A stretch of 64,000 nt of DNA from Alloalcanivorax profundimaris (GTDB lineage Bacteria > Pseudomonadota > Gammaproteobacteria > Pseudomonadales > Alcanivoracaceae): positions 1 to 64,000 of the forward strand of contig NZ_JABJWH010000010.1 in NCBI RefSeq assembly GCF_015265435.1. The letters are read 5' to 3'. This document shows positions 1-11,098 of the stretch, in pieces. The number at the start of each line of letters is the position of its first letter. The first letter of the stretch is position 1. A program made the position numbers and the translations under genes. The notes beneath the pieces are model-generated. The model had not been told where the DNA came from. It ran no database searches and saw nothing but the letters and a program-made list of their open reading frames with translations.

Positions 1-78
1 TCGACCCCATTCCAGCCTTGGCTATCTGCCTCCCGTCAGCCGGCTGCCCTTACTGAACAACCTGGTGGCTTTACACAG

Positions 79-1596
79 CTAGCGCCGCCCGTAGGTGCGG
101 CGCAGGTCGTCGCGCAGACGCACGAACCAGGGCGCCACCAGGGGTAGGAGGATGGCGCCCAGGGACATCAGCAACAGCGTCAGGGCAATCGGGCTGTTGA
201 TGAAGATGTCCCAGGATCCGCGGCCCAGGATCAGGCTGCGCCGCAGATTTTCTTCCAGCAAGGGGCCGAGGATCAGCCCGAACGCCAGGGGCGCCGCCGG
301 TAATCGGAACAGGTTGAGCAGATAGCCGATCAGGCCGAACGCCAGCATGATGTAGACGTCGGACATGGTGTTGCGGATGGCGAACGAGCCCACCACGCAC
401 AGCACCGCGATCACCACCAGCAGGATGTGGGAGGGGATCCGCGTCACCCAGGCCACCCAGCGCATCAGCAGCAGGCCGATCACCAGGGTCAGGATCAGCG
501 CCAGGAAGAACGACGAGTACACGCCGGACACGAACTCCGGGTTGTTGGCGAACAGCCCCGGCCCCGGGCGCAGACCGTGGATCAGCAGCGAGCCCATCAG
601 CACCGCGGTGATGGCGTCACCGGGAATGCCCAGGGTCATCATCGGGATCAGGGTGCCGCCGATGCTGGAGCTGTTGGCGGATTCCGGCGCCACCACGCCT
701 TCCGTGACGCCCTTACCGAACTCGTCCGGCCGCTTGGAGAAACGCATCTCCTGGGCGTAGGCGATGGCCACCGCGATGGCGGAGCCGGCCGCCGGAATGG
801 CGCCTACCGAGGCGCCGATGAACGAGCCGCGCAGCATGGTCTTCCACTGGCCCAGCAGTTCCTTCATCGGCGGCCACAGCCGGCCGATGGCGGGCATCAC
901 GCTCTTGGTGGAGGGCCGCCCGGCGGTGCCGATGTTCTTCATCACCTCGGCGAACCCGAACAGCCCCACGCACAGCGGCACCAGCTCGATACCGCCTTCC
1001 AGCACCGGGCTGTCGAAGGTGAAACGGGGAATATCGGTGAGGCTGTCGAAGCCGACCATGCCGCACAGCAGCCCCAGCCCCCCAACCATCATGCCGCGAA
1101 TGGTGGAGCCCGGCGACGCATAGGCCAGCAGCACCAGGCCGAACACCGCCACGGCGGTGAACTCCGGGCTGCGGAATTCCATGGCGGCGGCGGCCAGCAT
1201 GGGCGCCACCAGGACCAGCGCCAGCAGCCCGATCAGCCCGCCCAGGGTGGACGACACCAGTGCGTAGGTGAGTGCCTCGCCGGCCCGGCCGGAACGGGCC
1301 ATGGGGTAACCGTCCAGCTGGGTGACGATGGCGCCGGGGGTGCCGGGAATATTGATCAGGATGGCGGAAATGGAGCCGCCATACACGCTGGCCACGAACA
1401 CGGCGAGCAGAAACAGGATGGCCAGGTGCGGGTCCATGCTGAAACTGATCGGCAGGAGAATGGCCAGGGCCATGGTGGAGCTGACGCCGGGCATGGCGCC
1501 CAGCACCACGCCGAGCACGGTGCCGATCACCGCCAGCAGCAGGCCCCAGGGCGACATCAGGGTGGTGCCCAACGCGGAAAGGAAATCATTCAGCAT
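79..1596 (-). CDS. tctA: Tripartite tricarboxylate transporter large permease, TctA family
   Basis: This is the large membrane subunit (505 aa) of a TTT-type secondary uptake system, which works with a TctB small subunit and a TctC periplasmic binding protein. About ten to twelve hydrophobic segments are visible. Near the N-terminus are the family-typical GxMPGVSSTMALA and GSISAILINIPGTPGAIVT stretches, and a similar SIGGTLIPMMTLGIPGDAIT motif sits in the second half, giving the two-repeat layout of TctA. I start it at the ATG at 1596, 11 bases after the tctB stop; the open frame runs further upstream only as read-through inside tctB. It is the last gene of the nicC-to-tctA operon, so nicotinate or a pathway intermediate is the likely substrate. 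That substrate is inferred. Confidence 0.93.
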   Translation of the reverse strand: MLNDFLSALGTTLMSPWGLLLAVIGTVLGVVLGAMPGVSSTMALAILLPISFSMDPHLAILFLLAVFVASVYGGSISAILINIPGTPGAIVTQLDGYPMARSGRAGEALTYALVSSTLGGLIGLLALVLVAPMLAAAAMEFRSPEFTAVAVFGLVLLAYASPGSTIRGMMVGGLGLLCGMVGFDSLTDIPRFTFDSPVLEGGIELVPLCVGLFGFAEVMKNIGTAGRPSTKSVMPAIGRLWPPMKELLGQWKTMLRGSFIGASVGAIPAAGSAIAVAIAYAQEMRFSKRPDEFGKGVTEGVVAPESANSSSIGGTLIPMMTLGIPGDAITAVLMGSLLIHGLRPGPGLFANNPEFVSGVYSSFFLALILTLVIGLLLMRWVAWVTRIPSHILLVVIAVLCVVGSFAIRNTMSDVYIMLAFGLIGYLLNLFRLPAAPLAFGLILGPLLEENLRRSLILGRGSWDIFINSPIALTLLLMSLGAILLPLVAPWFVRLRDDLRRTYGRR

Positions 1597-1607
1597 GGTA
1601 TACCTCG

Positions 1608-2132
1608 TTAGCCGATTGGCACCTTGAGCACCGACACGAAGGTCACGTAGAGGAAAGCGCACAGCAGCACGCCCAGGATCAGACCACTGACCAGGGCGCG
1701 CGCCGCGCGACCGGTGCGCCGCCAGCTCAACCAGGCGGTCCAGGCGGCGCTGAATACGAAGGTGGCGGGCAGGAAGCCGATCACGGCCACCCCCGCGCAC
1801 AGGGCGATCATGCTGAGCAGCAGAGCGACGGCGGCGGGATGGTCGCCGCGCTCCACGGAGGGCCCGCCGGTACGGCCGGTGGCGAGACGGAAGCATCCCT
1901 TGATCAGGATCAAGGCGGCGCCGAGGGAAAGCAGGCCCAATACCAGCACGGGCAGGAACGCGGCCCCGGGATCGAGGCCGGCGTCCAGGCTGGCCATCAG
2001 GCGCTTGCCGCTCAACACCGAGGACCAGCCGGCGGCGCAGATGATCGCGAAGAACGCGCCGACGGCCAGATCCAGCACCGGGCTTGTTTGCGTGTTGTTC
2101 TCGCGGCCGGCGTTTTCGGTGGGCTCGCTCAT
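1608..2132 (-). CDS. tctB: Tripartite tricarboxylate transporter small permease, TctB family
   Basis: This is the small membrane subunit (174 aa) of the TTT transporter. Four hydrophobic segments follow a short polar N-terminus: around residues 24-42, 58-80, 100-130 and 147-168. Low sequence conservation is normal for TctB, so the call rests on length, topology and its position between tctC and tctA. The ATG at 2132 follows the tctC stop directly (2 bases), so translation is probably coupled. Confidence 0.9.
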   Translation of the reverse strand: MSEPTENAGRENNTQTSPVLDLAVGAFFAIICAAGWSSVLSGKRLMASLDAGLDPGAAFLPVLVLGLLSLGAALILIKGCFRLATGRTGGPSVERGDHPAAVALLLSMIALCAGVAVIGFLPATFVFSAAWTAWLSWRRTGRAARALVSGLILGVLLCAFLYVTFVSVLKVPIG

Positions 2133-2134
2133 GG

Positions 2135-3100
2135 TCAGCCTTCGATCAGATTGGCGTCTTCGAGGATCGCTTTGACTTCCTGGTTGCGTTGCTCCAGGTA
2201 AGCGCGGGTGGCGGCGGCGTCACGGGGCATGATCACCAGGCCCAGTTCGGCGGCTTTCTTCTGGAAGGTCTCGTCGTTGAGGAGGCTGTAGAAGCCTTCT
2301 TCCAGTTTCTTGCGACGCTCTTCCGGCACGCCCTTGGGCAGGTAGAGCATGTAGAAGTCCTCGGCGATGAAGTCGTAGCCCTGCTCCTTGAAGGTGGGCA
2401 CGTCCGGGGCGAACGGGTGGCGCTCCTCGGCGGCCACGCCGATGATCTTCACCTTGCCGGCTTTGTGCTGTTCGGCCAGCAGCGGAATCGGCAGGGTGGT
2501 GGACATGACCTCGCCGGACACCAGCGCGGACGCGGTGGGGGCGTAACCCTGGTAGGGCACCTTGCTGAGTTTCACGTCGAAGTGATTTTCCAGCATGGTG
2601 GCGGCGATGTAGGAGAAACCACCGGGGGAATCATTGCCGTTGATGATGGAGCCGGGCTGGTCCTTCAGTTGCGCCAGGTAGTCCTTGACGTTGTCGATGC
2701 CGGTGTCCTTGGCCACCGCCAGGGAAGCCGGTTCCGGACCGATGAACACCAGCGGCTCCAGGTCTTCCAGGGGCGTGGCGTTGCGGTTCATGTAGCTCTG
2801 CGCGATGGCGTGGGTACCCATCATGCCAATGGTGTAGCCGTCCGGGTCGGACTTCGCCACGTGTCGCACGCCGTTGGAACCGGCGGCGCCGGTGACGTTG
2901 TTCACCACCATGGACACGGGCAGGTTTTCCGGCGGTTTCTCCGCCATCAGGCGCGCGGCCAGATCATAGGCGCCACCGGCGGGCCAGGGCACCACGATGG
3001 TGATGGGTTCTTCCGGAAATTCCGCCAGGGCGCGGCTGGAGAGGCCCAGCAACAGGGCCACGGCCAGGCTGGCGGTGGCGAGCAGTTTAACGATCTTCAT
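2135..3100 (-). CDS. tctC: Periplasmic solute-binding protein of the TTT/Bug family (TctC)
   Basis: This 321-aa protein has a clear signal peptide (KIVKLLATASLAVALLLGLSSRALA) and mature EFPEEPITIVVPWPAGGAYDLAAR, the typical start of Bug/TctC receptors. The family captures carboxylated or amidated small molecules and passes them to TctAB. It begins 2 bases after nicF and lies inside a nicotinate-degradation operon, so nicotinate, or an acid intermediate such as maleamate or maleate, is the most likely ligand. The sequence alone cannot fix the ligand. Confidence 0.93.
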   Translation of the reverse strand: MKIVKLLATASLAVALLLGLSSRALAEFPEEPITIVVPWPAGGAYDLAARLMAEKPPENLPVSMVVNNVTGAAGSNGVRHVAKSDPDGYTIGMMGTHAIAQSYMNRNATPLEDLEPLVFIGPEPASLAVAKDTGIDNVKDYLAQLKDQPGSIINGNDSPGGFSYIAATMLENHFDVKLSKVPYQGYAPTASALVSGEVMSTTLPIPLLAEQHKAGKVKIIGVAAEERHPFAPDVPTFKEQGYDFIAEDFYMLYLPKGVPEERRKKLEEGFYSLLNDETFQKKAAELGLVIMPRDAAATRAYLEQRNQEVKAILEDANLIEG

Positions 3101-3101
3101 G

Positions 3102-3758
3102 TTATTCCCCCTTCGAGGATAATTGGTTCAGGTGAGCGATGGCTTCGTCCATGCCGATGACGTCGCCGTACTTACTGTCGATATCGAACAGATTGGCTTC
3201 GTGGGGCGCGGGATGACGATCACCCACGGCTTCGCGGACAACCATCATCCGGAAACCGTACTGAAGACCGTCCACGGCGGTGGCTCGAATGCAGCCACTG
3301 GTGGAACAGCCCATCAGGATCACGGTATCCACGCCCAACGACGTCAGCGTGGAGGCAAGAGACGTGCCGAAAAACGCGCTGGCATATTGTTTGGTAATCA
3401 CCAGTTCGTCCGCCGCCGGGGTTACCGGCTGGCAGAACTCCGCGTCCGGGTTGCCGTCCACCATGGCGCGCATCACGGGTGCTTTTTTCACCCAGACGCC
3501 GCCGTCCATCTGGCCTTCGCCACGGTAACGGATATTGGTATGAATCACCGGAATACCGCTCTGACGAGCGGTTTCCAGCAGTCGCGGTGCATGGTCCATC
3601 GCCTCCACCACGCCCGGCGCGTAGAGGGGTGCACCGGGACGGGTGTAGGCCTGAAGGAAATCCACCGCCACCAGCGCCGGGCGTCGGCCGAAGCCGACCC
3701 GGGTACCCCAGACGCCTTGATAGTTGCTGGCAAGATCGTCCTGGTTGCCGTTGGCCAT
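3102..3758 (-). CDS. nicF: Maleamate amidohydrolase (isochorismatase-like cysteine hydrolase)
   Basis: Predicted to hydrolyse maleamate to maleate and ammonia, the fifth step of the aerobic nicotinate pathway. The 218-aa protein has the cysteine-hydrolase triad: Asp33 (AVDFLQAY), Lys123 (ITKQYASAFFGT) and Cys156 (GCSTSGCIRAT). I chose the ATG at 3758 because GAGGAG lies 7 bases upstream; a longer start at 3773 has no comparable site. It follows nicE by 11 bases and precedes tctC by 1. The fold is certain. The maleamate specificity comes from its neighbours NicC, NicD and NicE. Confidence 0.92.
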   Translation of the reverse strand: MANGNQDDLASNYQGVWGTRVGFGRRPALVAVDFLQAYTRPGAPLYAPGVVEAMDHAPRLLETARQSGIPVIHTNIRYRGEGQMDGGVWVKKAPVMRAMVDGNPDAEFCQPVTPAADELVITKQYASAFFGTSLASTLTSLGVDTVILMGCSTSGCIRATAVDGLQYGFRMMVVREAVGDRHPAPHEANLFDIDSKYGDVIGMDEAIAHLNQLSSKGE

Positions 3759-3769
3759 GATGAATCTCC

Positions 3770-4518
3770 TCAATAAGCGCCTGACAGCAGGGCACCGGCG
3801 CCGGGAACCACGGGTTCCAGGTCCAGGGCCTTGAGCATTTGATAGGTGGTGGCGATGGCCGCGGTGACCACCGGCTTGCCGGTGAGCGCCTCGACCTTGG
3901 GCACCGCCGCCAGGGACGGCATCTGCACGCAGGCGGACAGCACGATGGCGTCGGCGTCGGAGAAGTCCATGCCGGCGACGATGTCCGGCAGTTTCGCCGT
4001 GTCGTGGCGGGCCACGTCCAGGTTGTTGGGGATTTCCAGGGCGCGGTATTCCAGCACCTCGGTGCCTTCGCGCTGGATGTAATCCACCACCATCTCGGTG
4101 AGCGGCTTCATGTACGGCGCCACCACCACGACTTTCTTGGCGTTGAGCACCTTGAGGGCGTCCACCAGAGCGCCGGCGCTGGTCACCACCTCGGTTTCCT
4201 GGCCGTTCTCCTTGGTGCGTTCGCGCAGCCGCTTCTGGGATTCCCGGTGGTAGCCGGGGCCCATGGACATGATCGCCACCAGGCAGGCGTAGCCCATCAC
4301 GTCCACGGCGGCGTCGCTGAGCTCCAGGGCGCAGCGATCGGATTCACCGTCCATGGAGGCCAGTTCTTCCTTGCTCACGGTCTTCATGCGCATGCGGCTG
4401 GAGTGAAAGGTGAAACGCTCCGGACGGATAAGCTGCCGGGCGGTGAGCATGGCCGGAATCTCGGTCTCCATGGTGATGTTGGAGCTCGGGACGATCTGGC
4501 CGATTCGATAAGGGCGGG

Positions 4519-4522
<4 letters not shown>
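3770..4522 (-). CDS. nicE: Maleate cis-trans isomerase
   Basis: Converts maleate to fumarate, which enters the TCA cycle; this is the last step of nicotinate breakdown. It is a 250-aa Asp/Glu racemase-superfamily protein, the usual length for maleate isomerases. Two cysteines sit where the paired catalytic cysteines belong: Cys80 (GYACLVAIMSMGPG) and Cys198 (LSACVQMPSL). The N-terminal RIGQIVPSSNITMETEIP segment is typical of the family. The start overlaps the nicD stop by four bases (ATGA), so the two are translationally coupled. Confidence 0.93.
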
Positions 4523-6524
<2,002 letters not shown>

Positions 6525-6532
6525 CTAGAAAC

Positions 6533-6561
6533 AACGTATACACCATTTATTGGGGGGTCAA
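6533..6561 (-). promoter_or_regulatory. Predicted promoter/operator of the nicC operon
   Basis: Read leftwards, TTGACC (6561-6556), a 17-base spacer and TACGTT (6538-6533) form a plausible sigma-70 promoter about 45 bases before the nicC start. The spacer and -10 contain the 18-mer AACGTATACACCATTTAT (plus strand, 6533-6550), repeated exactly before nicB1 at 14031-14048. The GTATAC core overlaps the -10, as expected for a repressor operator. Confidence 0.6.
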
Positions 6562-6601
6562 CCCTCTTTTTGCCCGGGGTCATTATTTTAGCGCGTATTC
6601 G

Positions 6602-6737
6602 TTGACAACGCTGAAAAGCGGTTATAAAGGCGCTAAAGCCCGATTCTGGCGGGGTTTGGGAAGACAGGCGGGGAAAGGCCCTTTTGTGGTGCGTACACGC
6701 TAGTTTTCGTTATAAAACAGTGCATGCACCATAAAAG
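6602..6737 (+). promoter_or_regulatory. Orphan rightward arm of a duplicated divergent control region
   Basis: This stretch contains TTGACA (6602-6607) with TATAAA 15 bases on, and an inverted pair GGTGCGTACAC (6688-6698) / GTGCATGCACC (6720-6730) followed by ATAAAAG. These elements are colinear with those upstream of nicA at 14103-14247. Here, however, the next gene to the right is the 3' end of an opposing efflux gene, so any rightward promoter has no sense target. The rest of the 6489-6764 gap shows no coding potential. Confidence 0.4.
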
Positions 6738-6764
6738 GCGCGGAGAACGCGGCGCCGCACCCGA

Positions 6765-9700
6765 TCAGTGCGCCGCCCGCTCGGTGAGCGACAGCACGCT
6801 GGCGGTGAGCGCTGGCAGGAAGGTGACCGTGATAAGGGCGGTGCCGAGCAGGCCGAACAGCACGATGGCGCCCACGCCCCGATACAGCTCGGTGCCCTCG
6901 CCGGGCAGCAGCACCAGAGGCGCCAGCCCGCACACCGTGGTGATGGTGGTCATGGCGATGGGGCGCAGCCGCGAACGCACCGCTTCGCTCACCGCGACGG
7001 CCACGGCGAGGCCCTGGCGGCGGTTGGTGAGCGCCTCGTGGACGATCAGGATGGGATTGTTGACCACCGTGCCCATGAGAATCAGAAAGCCGAGCATGGA
7101 GATCATGTCGAACGGCTGGTTGAACCCGGGCAGGCCGATGGCGGGCAGCAGGGCGCCGGCGCCGTTGAGCAGGGCGAGGCCGAGAATGCCGCTGGCGATG
7201 CCCGCCGGAATGGTGGTCATGATCAGCAGGGGATAGCCCCAGTGGGTGAAAATGGCCACCAGCAGCAGGTAGATCAGCAGCAGCGCCACCACGTAGTTGC
7301 CGGTGAGGGCGTCCCGGGTGGCGTCCAGCTGGTCGCTGGCGCCGGAGATGTCCACGGTGACTTCCGGGGGCAGGGCGCCTTCCTCGCGCAGGGCGCCGAT
7401 CACGTCCTCGCGCACCAGGCGCACGCCGGTTTCCAGGGCCACGGAGCGCGGCGGAATGATGTTCAGGGTCACCGTGCGGCGGCCGTTGACCCGGCGCACG
7501 GTGCTGGTGTCCACGGTTTCCTCCAGACGCGCCAGGGACGACAGCGGCACCGTGGCGCCCTGGGGCGTTTGCACCGGCAGGCCGGGCAGGGCGGCCAGGC
7601 GCGGCGCCACGCCCCGGTTGCTGTAGGCGTAGATGTCCACCTTGTCGTCGCCGAGGAAGAACTCGTCTAGGTAGGCGCCGTCGGTGAGCGCCGCCACCGT
7701 GAAGCCCAGATCCTGGGCACTGAGGCCCAGTTCCGCGGCGCGTTCCCAGTCCGGGCGCACTTCCAGCAGGGGCTGGGCCAGGGACAGGCTGCCCGGCTGG
7801 GTCTGAATGCGCGGGTTGTCGAACACTTGCTCGGCGCGCCGGTAGGCGGCCCGCGCCACCTGGAACAGGGTGGCCAGGTCATTGCCGGCGATGTCCAGGT
7901 TGACGCTGCGGGTGCCGCCGTCGTTGCTGGAGATGATCGAGCCCCGGGCGGCGAAGGCGCGCATACCCGGGTATTGCTCGTAAAAGGTGGTGAGCGCGTC
8001 CATCAGCGGTTCCATGTGGCCCGGGTCCACCGGCTCGGCGATCACCCTCAGGCCCTGGGCCTCCACGAACAGGTTCAGGTAGCGCAGCGGCGGCGCCGGC
8101 AGTTCGCCGGCCTCCCAGGCCGCCGGATCGGCGTCCACCAGGGGCAGGAAGTGGGCCTGTACCTGCTCGCCGATTTCCTTCATGGCCTCGAGGTTGTAGC
8201 CCGGCGGCGCGTTCATGGAGGCGAAGGTCTTGGCCTCCTCGCCCTCGGGCAGGTATTCCGCCGGCGGCGTCAGCAGAGCGATCACCAGGGCGCCGCCGGC
8301 CAGGGTGGCGGCGATCACCGTGGCGCGCCGGGGGGCGCTGGCGCTGAGCCAGTGGGACAGGCCGTGCAGGCGGCCCAGCCAGCGGCTTTCTTGGCCCTGG
8401 TGGTCGAACACGGCGCCGAAGTCGAGCCGCGCCGCCAGGGTCGGAATCACCGTCATCGCCACCAGCATGGACACCAGGATTGACGCGGACACGGCGATGG
8501 CGATGTCGGAGTAGAGCTGGCCGGCTTCCTGGGTGATGAATACCACCGGCAGGAACACCAGCACCGTGGTCAGGGTGGAGGCGAACACCGCCGGCCACAC
8601 CTTGCGAATGCCTTCCACGGAGGCCCGGAAGCGGTCCAGCCCCCGGCGCCGCTCGATCTCGATGCTCTCCAGCACGACGATGGAGTTGTCCAGGGTCATG
8701 CCAATGGCGAACGCCACCCCGGCCAGGGAAATCACGTTGATGGTGCGCCCGGCCAGCAGCAGGCCCAGGAAGGCGGCGATGGTGCAGATGGGAATGCCCA
8801 CCACGCCCAGGGCGGTGACCCGCACCGAGCGCAGGAACAGGAACATCACCAGGGTGGCGAACACCGCGCCGATCGCCAGGTTGGTCCAGACGTTGCGCAC
8901 CGAGGCCTCCACGTAGCGCACGTCGTCGGAGATCAGCCCCATGCGCAGACCCGCCGGCGCCAGCACTTCCTGGTTGATCAAGTCCACCTGGTCGAACATG
9001 GCGTACTTGATGTCGATGACGTTGGAGCCGCTTTCCCGGCGCACTGCCAGGTTGATCACCGGGTCGCCGTTGACCCGGGACAGGCCGCGTACCGGGAAAT
9101 GGTCCAACTCCACCGAGGCCACGTCGCGCAGGCGGATCACGCCGTCGCCGCGGCGCGCCAGCACCAGCTCCCGCAGCTCCGGCACCTGGTCGAAGCGGCC
9201 CACGGTGCGCAGCAGGTAGCGGCGCTTGCCGCTGTCCACCTCGCCGCCGGACACGTCCCGGTTGCGCTGGCGCAGGGCGTCGCGCACGTCCATCACCGTG
9301 AGGCCGCGCTCCGCCAGGCGCTGCGGATCGAGCAGCACCCGCACCTGACGCTCGGCGCCGCCGCGCAGTTCCACCTGGGAGACCCCCTCGACGCTTTCCA
9401 TGCGGGTGCGCACGTTGTCGTCGATGAAGTCGCGCATCATGTCCAGATCCAGGTCCTTGGGGTTGCCCGTTTGCGGCGCCACCCAGAAATACATGAAGGC
9501 GTTGGCGGAGAAGGACGTGGACAGGATGCGCGGCTGGTCCACGTTGTCCGGGTAGTCCGGCACCTGGCTGAGGGCGTTGTTAACGCGGATCAGCGTCTCG
9601 GTGATGTCCACGCCGAACGGGAATTCCAGTTCGATTTCCGCCTCGCCGCTGTAGGCGGTGGCGGTGAGCCGGCGCAGGTTGGGTACGTTGCGCAGATACT

Positions 9701-9899
9701 CTTCCTGCTCAATGAGGATTTCCTTTTCCACGTCCTGGGGTGTGGCGCCGGGCCACCGGGTTTGCACCGTGATGGTGCGCACCTCCAGGTCGGGAATCAT
9801 CTGCACGGGAATGCGCAGCGCGGCGAGAATGCCGAGCAGGGTGATGATCAGCACCACCACCGTCATCAGGGTGCCGTTACGGACGATCTTTTCGAACAC
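6765..9899 (-). CDS. RND efflux transporter permease (AcrB/HAE1-like)
   Basis: This 1044-aa inner-membrane pump has the two-repeat RND layout: TM1 at about 12-30, a large periplasmic loop from about 35 to 330, TM2-6 to about 480, and the same again in the C-terminal half. The TM4 motif reads GMTLDNSIVVLES, with one Asp where AcrB has an Asp pair, and TM10 reads GTVVNNPILIVHE, without the AcrB Lys. It may therefore use a modified proton relay, as in other divergent HAE1 members. It starts 6 bases after the adaptor gene. No outer-membrane channel gene is present, so the pair probably borrows a TolC-type protein. Its substrate is unknown; its place between two nic blocks suggests pyridine-type compounds, which is inference. 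Confidence 0.9.
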   Translation of the reverse strand: MFEKIVRNGTLMTVVVLIITLLGILAALRIPVQMIPDLEVRTITVQTRWPGATPQDVEKEILIEQEEYLRNVPNLRRLTATAYSGEAEIELEFPFGVDITETLIRVNNALSQVPDYPDNVDQPRILSTSFSANAFMYFWVAPQTGNPKDLDLDMMRDFIDDNVRTRMESVEGVSQVELRGGAERQVRVLLDPQRLAERGLTVMDVRDALRQRNRDVSGGEVDSGKRRYLLRTVGRFDQVPELRELVLARRGDGVIRLRDVASVELDHFPVRGLSRVNGDPVINLAVRRESGSNVIDIKYAMFDQVDLINQEVLAPAGLRMGLISDDVRYVEASVRNVWTNLAIGAVFATLVMFLFLRSVRVTALGVVGIPICTIAAFLGLLLAGRTINVISLAGVAFAIGMTLDNSIVVLESIEIERRRGLDRFRASVEGIRKVWPAVFASTLTTVLVFLPVVFITQEAGQLYSDIAIAVSASILVSMLVAMTVIPTLAARLDFGAVFDHQGQESRWLGRLHGLSHWLSASAPRRATVIAATLAGGALVIALLTPPAEYLPEGEEAKTFASMNAPPGYNLEAMKEIGEQVQAHFLPLVDADPAAWEAGELPAPPLRYLNLFVEAQGLRVIAEPVDPGHMEPLMDALTTFYEQYPGMRAFAARGSIISSNDGGTRSVNLDIAGNDLATLFQVARAAYRRAEQVFDNPRIQTQPGSLSLAQPLLEVRPDWERAAELGLSAQDLGFTVAALTDGAYLDEFFLGDDKVDIYAYSNRGVAPRLAALPGLPVQTPQGATVPLSSLARLEETVDTSTVRRVNGRRTVTLNIIPPRSVALETGVRLVREDVIGALREEGALPPEVTVDISGASDQLDATRDALTGNYVVALLLIYLLLVAIFTHWGYPLLIMTTIPAGIASGILGLALLNGAGALLPAIGLPGFNQPFDMISMLGFLILMGTVVNNPILIVHEALTNRRQGLAVAVAVSEAVRSRLRPIAMTTITTVCGLAPLVLLPGEGTELYRGVGAIVLFGLLGTALITVTFLPALTASVLSLTERAAH

Positions 9900-9905
9900 G
9901 GGCGG

Positions 9906-10991
9906 TTACTCCGGGGCGGCGCCGTTGGACGGGTCCGGCCGGCGAACCTCCAGTTCGCGGCCGTCGCTGAGGCTTTCGTTGCCGCGCACCACCACCCGGT
10001 CGCCGGCGCTCAGGCCTTCCAGCACGGTGACCCGGTCGCCCAGGCCGGGGCCCACGCGCAGGCGTTGCTCCCGGGCCAGCAGGGCACCGTCCCGGGATTC
10101 CGCCACCCACACGGTGACGCGACCGTCCGGGTAGCGCACCAGGGCGTCCCGGGGCACCGCCAGGCTGGCGGTGTCGCCGCGCAGCACCAGGGTGGCGCGG
10201 GCGGACATGCCCGGTGTCATCGGCGGCGGGTCGGCGACCCGGGCACGCAGCAGGAAGGTGCGCGAATCCGGATCATTGACCGGCACGATGGCGGTGATGC
10301 TGGCCTCGTGCGCTTGGCCGGCGTCGCCGCCCAGGCGCACGGTCAGCGCGCTGTCCTTGGTGAGGCGGGGGAAATATTCCTGGGGCACGGCGAAATCGGC
10401 GCGCAGGTCGTCCAGGTTGACCAGTTCCAGCACCGCGGTGCCCGGCGTCACCCACTCGCCCACCTCGGTGAGCTTACGGCTGATCACGCCGTCGAAGGGG
10501 GCCTTCAGAGTGTGGCGGCGCAGCAGGGCCTCCTGGCGGCGCTGCTCCACCCGGGCCGCGGCCAGGGCGGCCTCGGCCATTTCCAGTTCCGATTCCAGGC
10601 CGCGCACCTCGGTGGCGGCGATGCTGCGGCGTGCCGCCAGGGTGCTGGCCTCGTCAAGCCGGCGGCGGGCATCGTCACGGGCCGCCAGGGCTTCCTCGGC
10701 GGCGGCCCGGGCGCTGTCCCGGGCCAGCCGGTTGAGCTCCGCGTCCAGCGCCAGCAGGGTGTCGCCACCGGCGACGCTGTCGCCCAGGTCCACCTTCAGG
10801 TCGGTGACCCGGCCGGCCACGGCGGTGGAGAGCAGGGCGCCGCGCCGGGCGGTGATGGTGCCGGTGAGCGGCAGCCGTTCCTCGCGGTGTTCGGCGCGCA
10901 CCTCAGCCAGGGTGACCGGTTCCGCGGCGGTCGCGCCGCCGGCCCAGAGCAACAACGCCAGCGCCCACCACGGACGGATTCCGCTTCGCAT
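9906..10991 (-). CDS. RND efflux periplasmic adaptor (membrane fusion protein)
   Basis: This 361-aa protein has a signal peptide (RPWWALALLLWAGGATAAEP), then barrel-sandwich lipoyl halves (RRGALLSTAVAGRVTDLKVDLGDSV and LKAPFDGVISRKLTEVGEWV), and between them an Ala/Arg-rich alpha hairpin at about 90-150. The beta-barrel domain (LRADFAVPQEYF) and membrane-proximal domain (VPRDALV, VTVLEGLSAGDRVVVRG) follow. It is the first gene of a two-gene operon with the RND pump. The 107-base gap to the upstream mocA-like gene has no clear promoter that I can point to. Confidence 0.9.
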   Translation of the reverse strand: MRSGIRPWWALALLLWAGGATAAEPVTLAEVRAEHREERLPLTGTITARRGALLSTAVAGRVTDLKVDLGDSVAGGDTLLALDAELNRLARDSARAAAEEALAARDDARRRLDEASTLAARRSIAATEVRGLESELEMAEAALAAARVEQRRQEALLRRHTLKAPFDGVISRKLTEVGEWVTPGTAVLELVNLDDLRADFAVPQEYFPRLTKDSALTVRLGGDAGQAHEASITAIVPVNDPDSRTFLLRARVADPPPMTPGMSARATLVLRGDTASLAVPRDALVRYPDGRVTVWVAESRDGALLAREQRLRVGPGLGDRVTVLEGLSAGDRVVVRGNESLSDGRELEVRRPDPSNGAAPE

Positions 10992-11098
10992 TCACAACCC
11001 CTGCTAATGATTCCGGTTATCACTTACGGAACGGCATTAGGCCAAGTTGGTGGACCCGGATCAAGCAAGCGGGTTGCCGGGGTCAGGGCGAGGTCAGG

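Noticed and set aside
1597-1604. GGTATACC palindrome before tctA as another copy of the nic operator
   Set aside because: Only the central TATAC matches; it lies between coupled genes inside the operon and lacks the rest of the motif.
427-1611. A long plus-strand open frame across tctA
   Set aside because: It is a high-GC shadow of tctA with His/Gln/Gly-rich low-complexity sequence and no recognisable domain.
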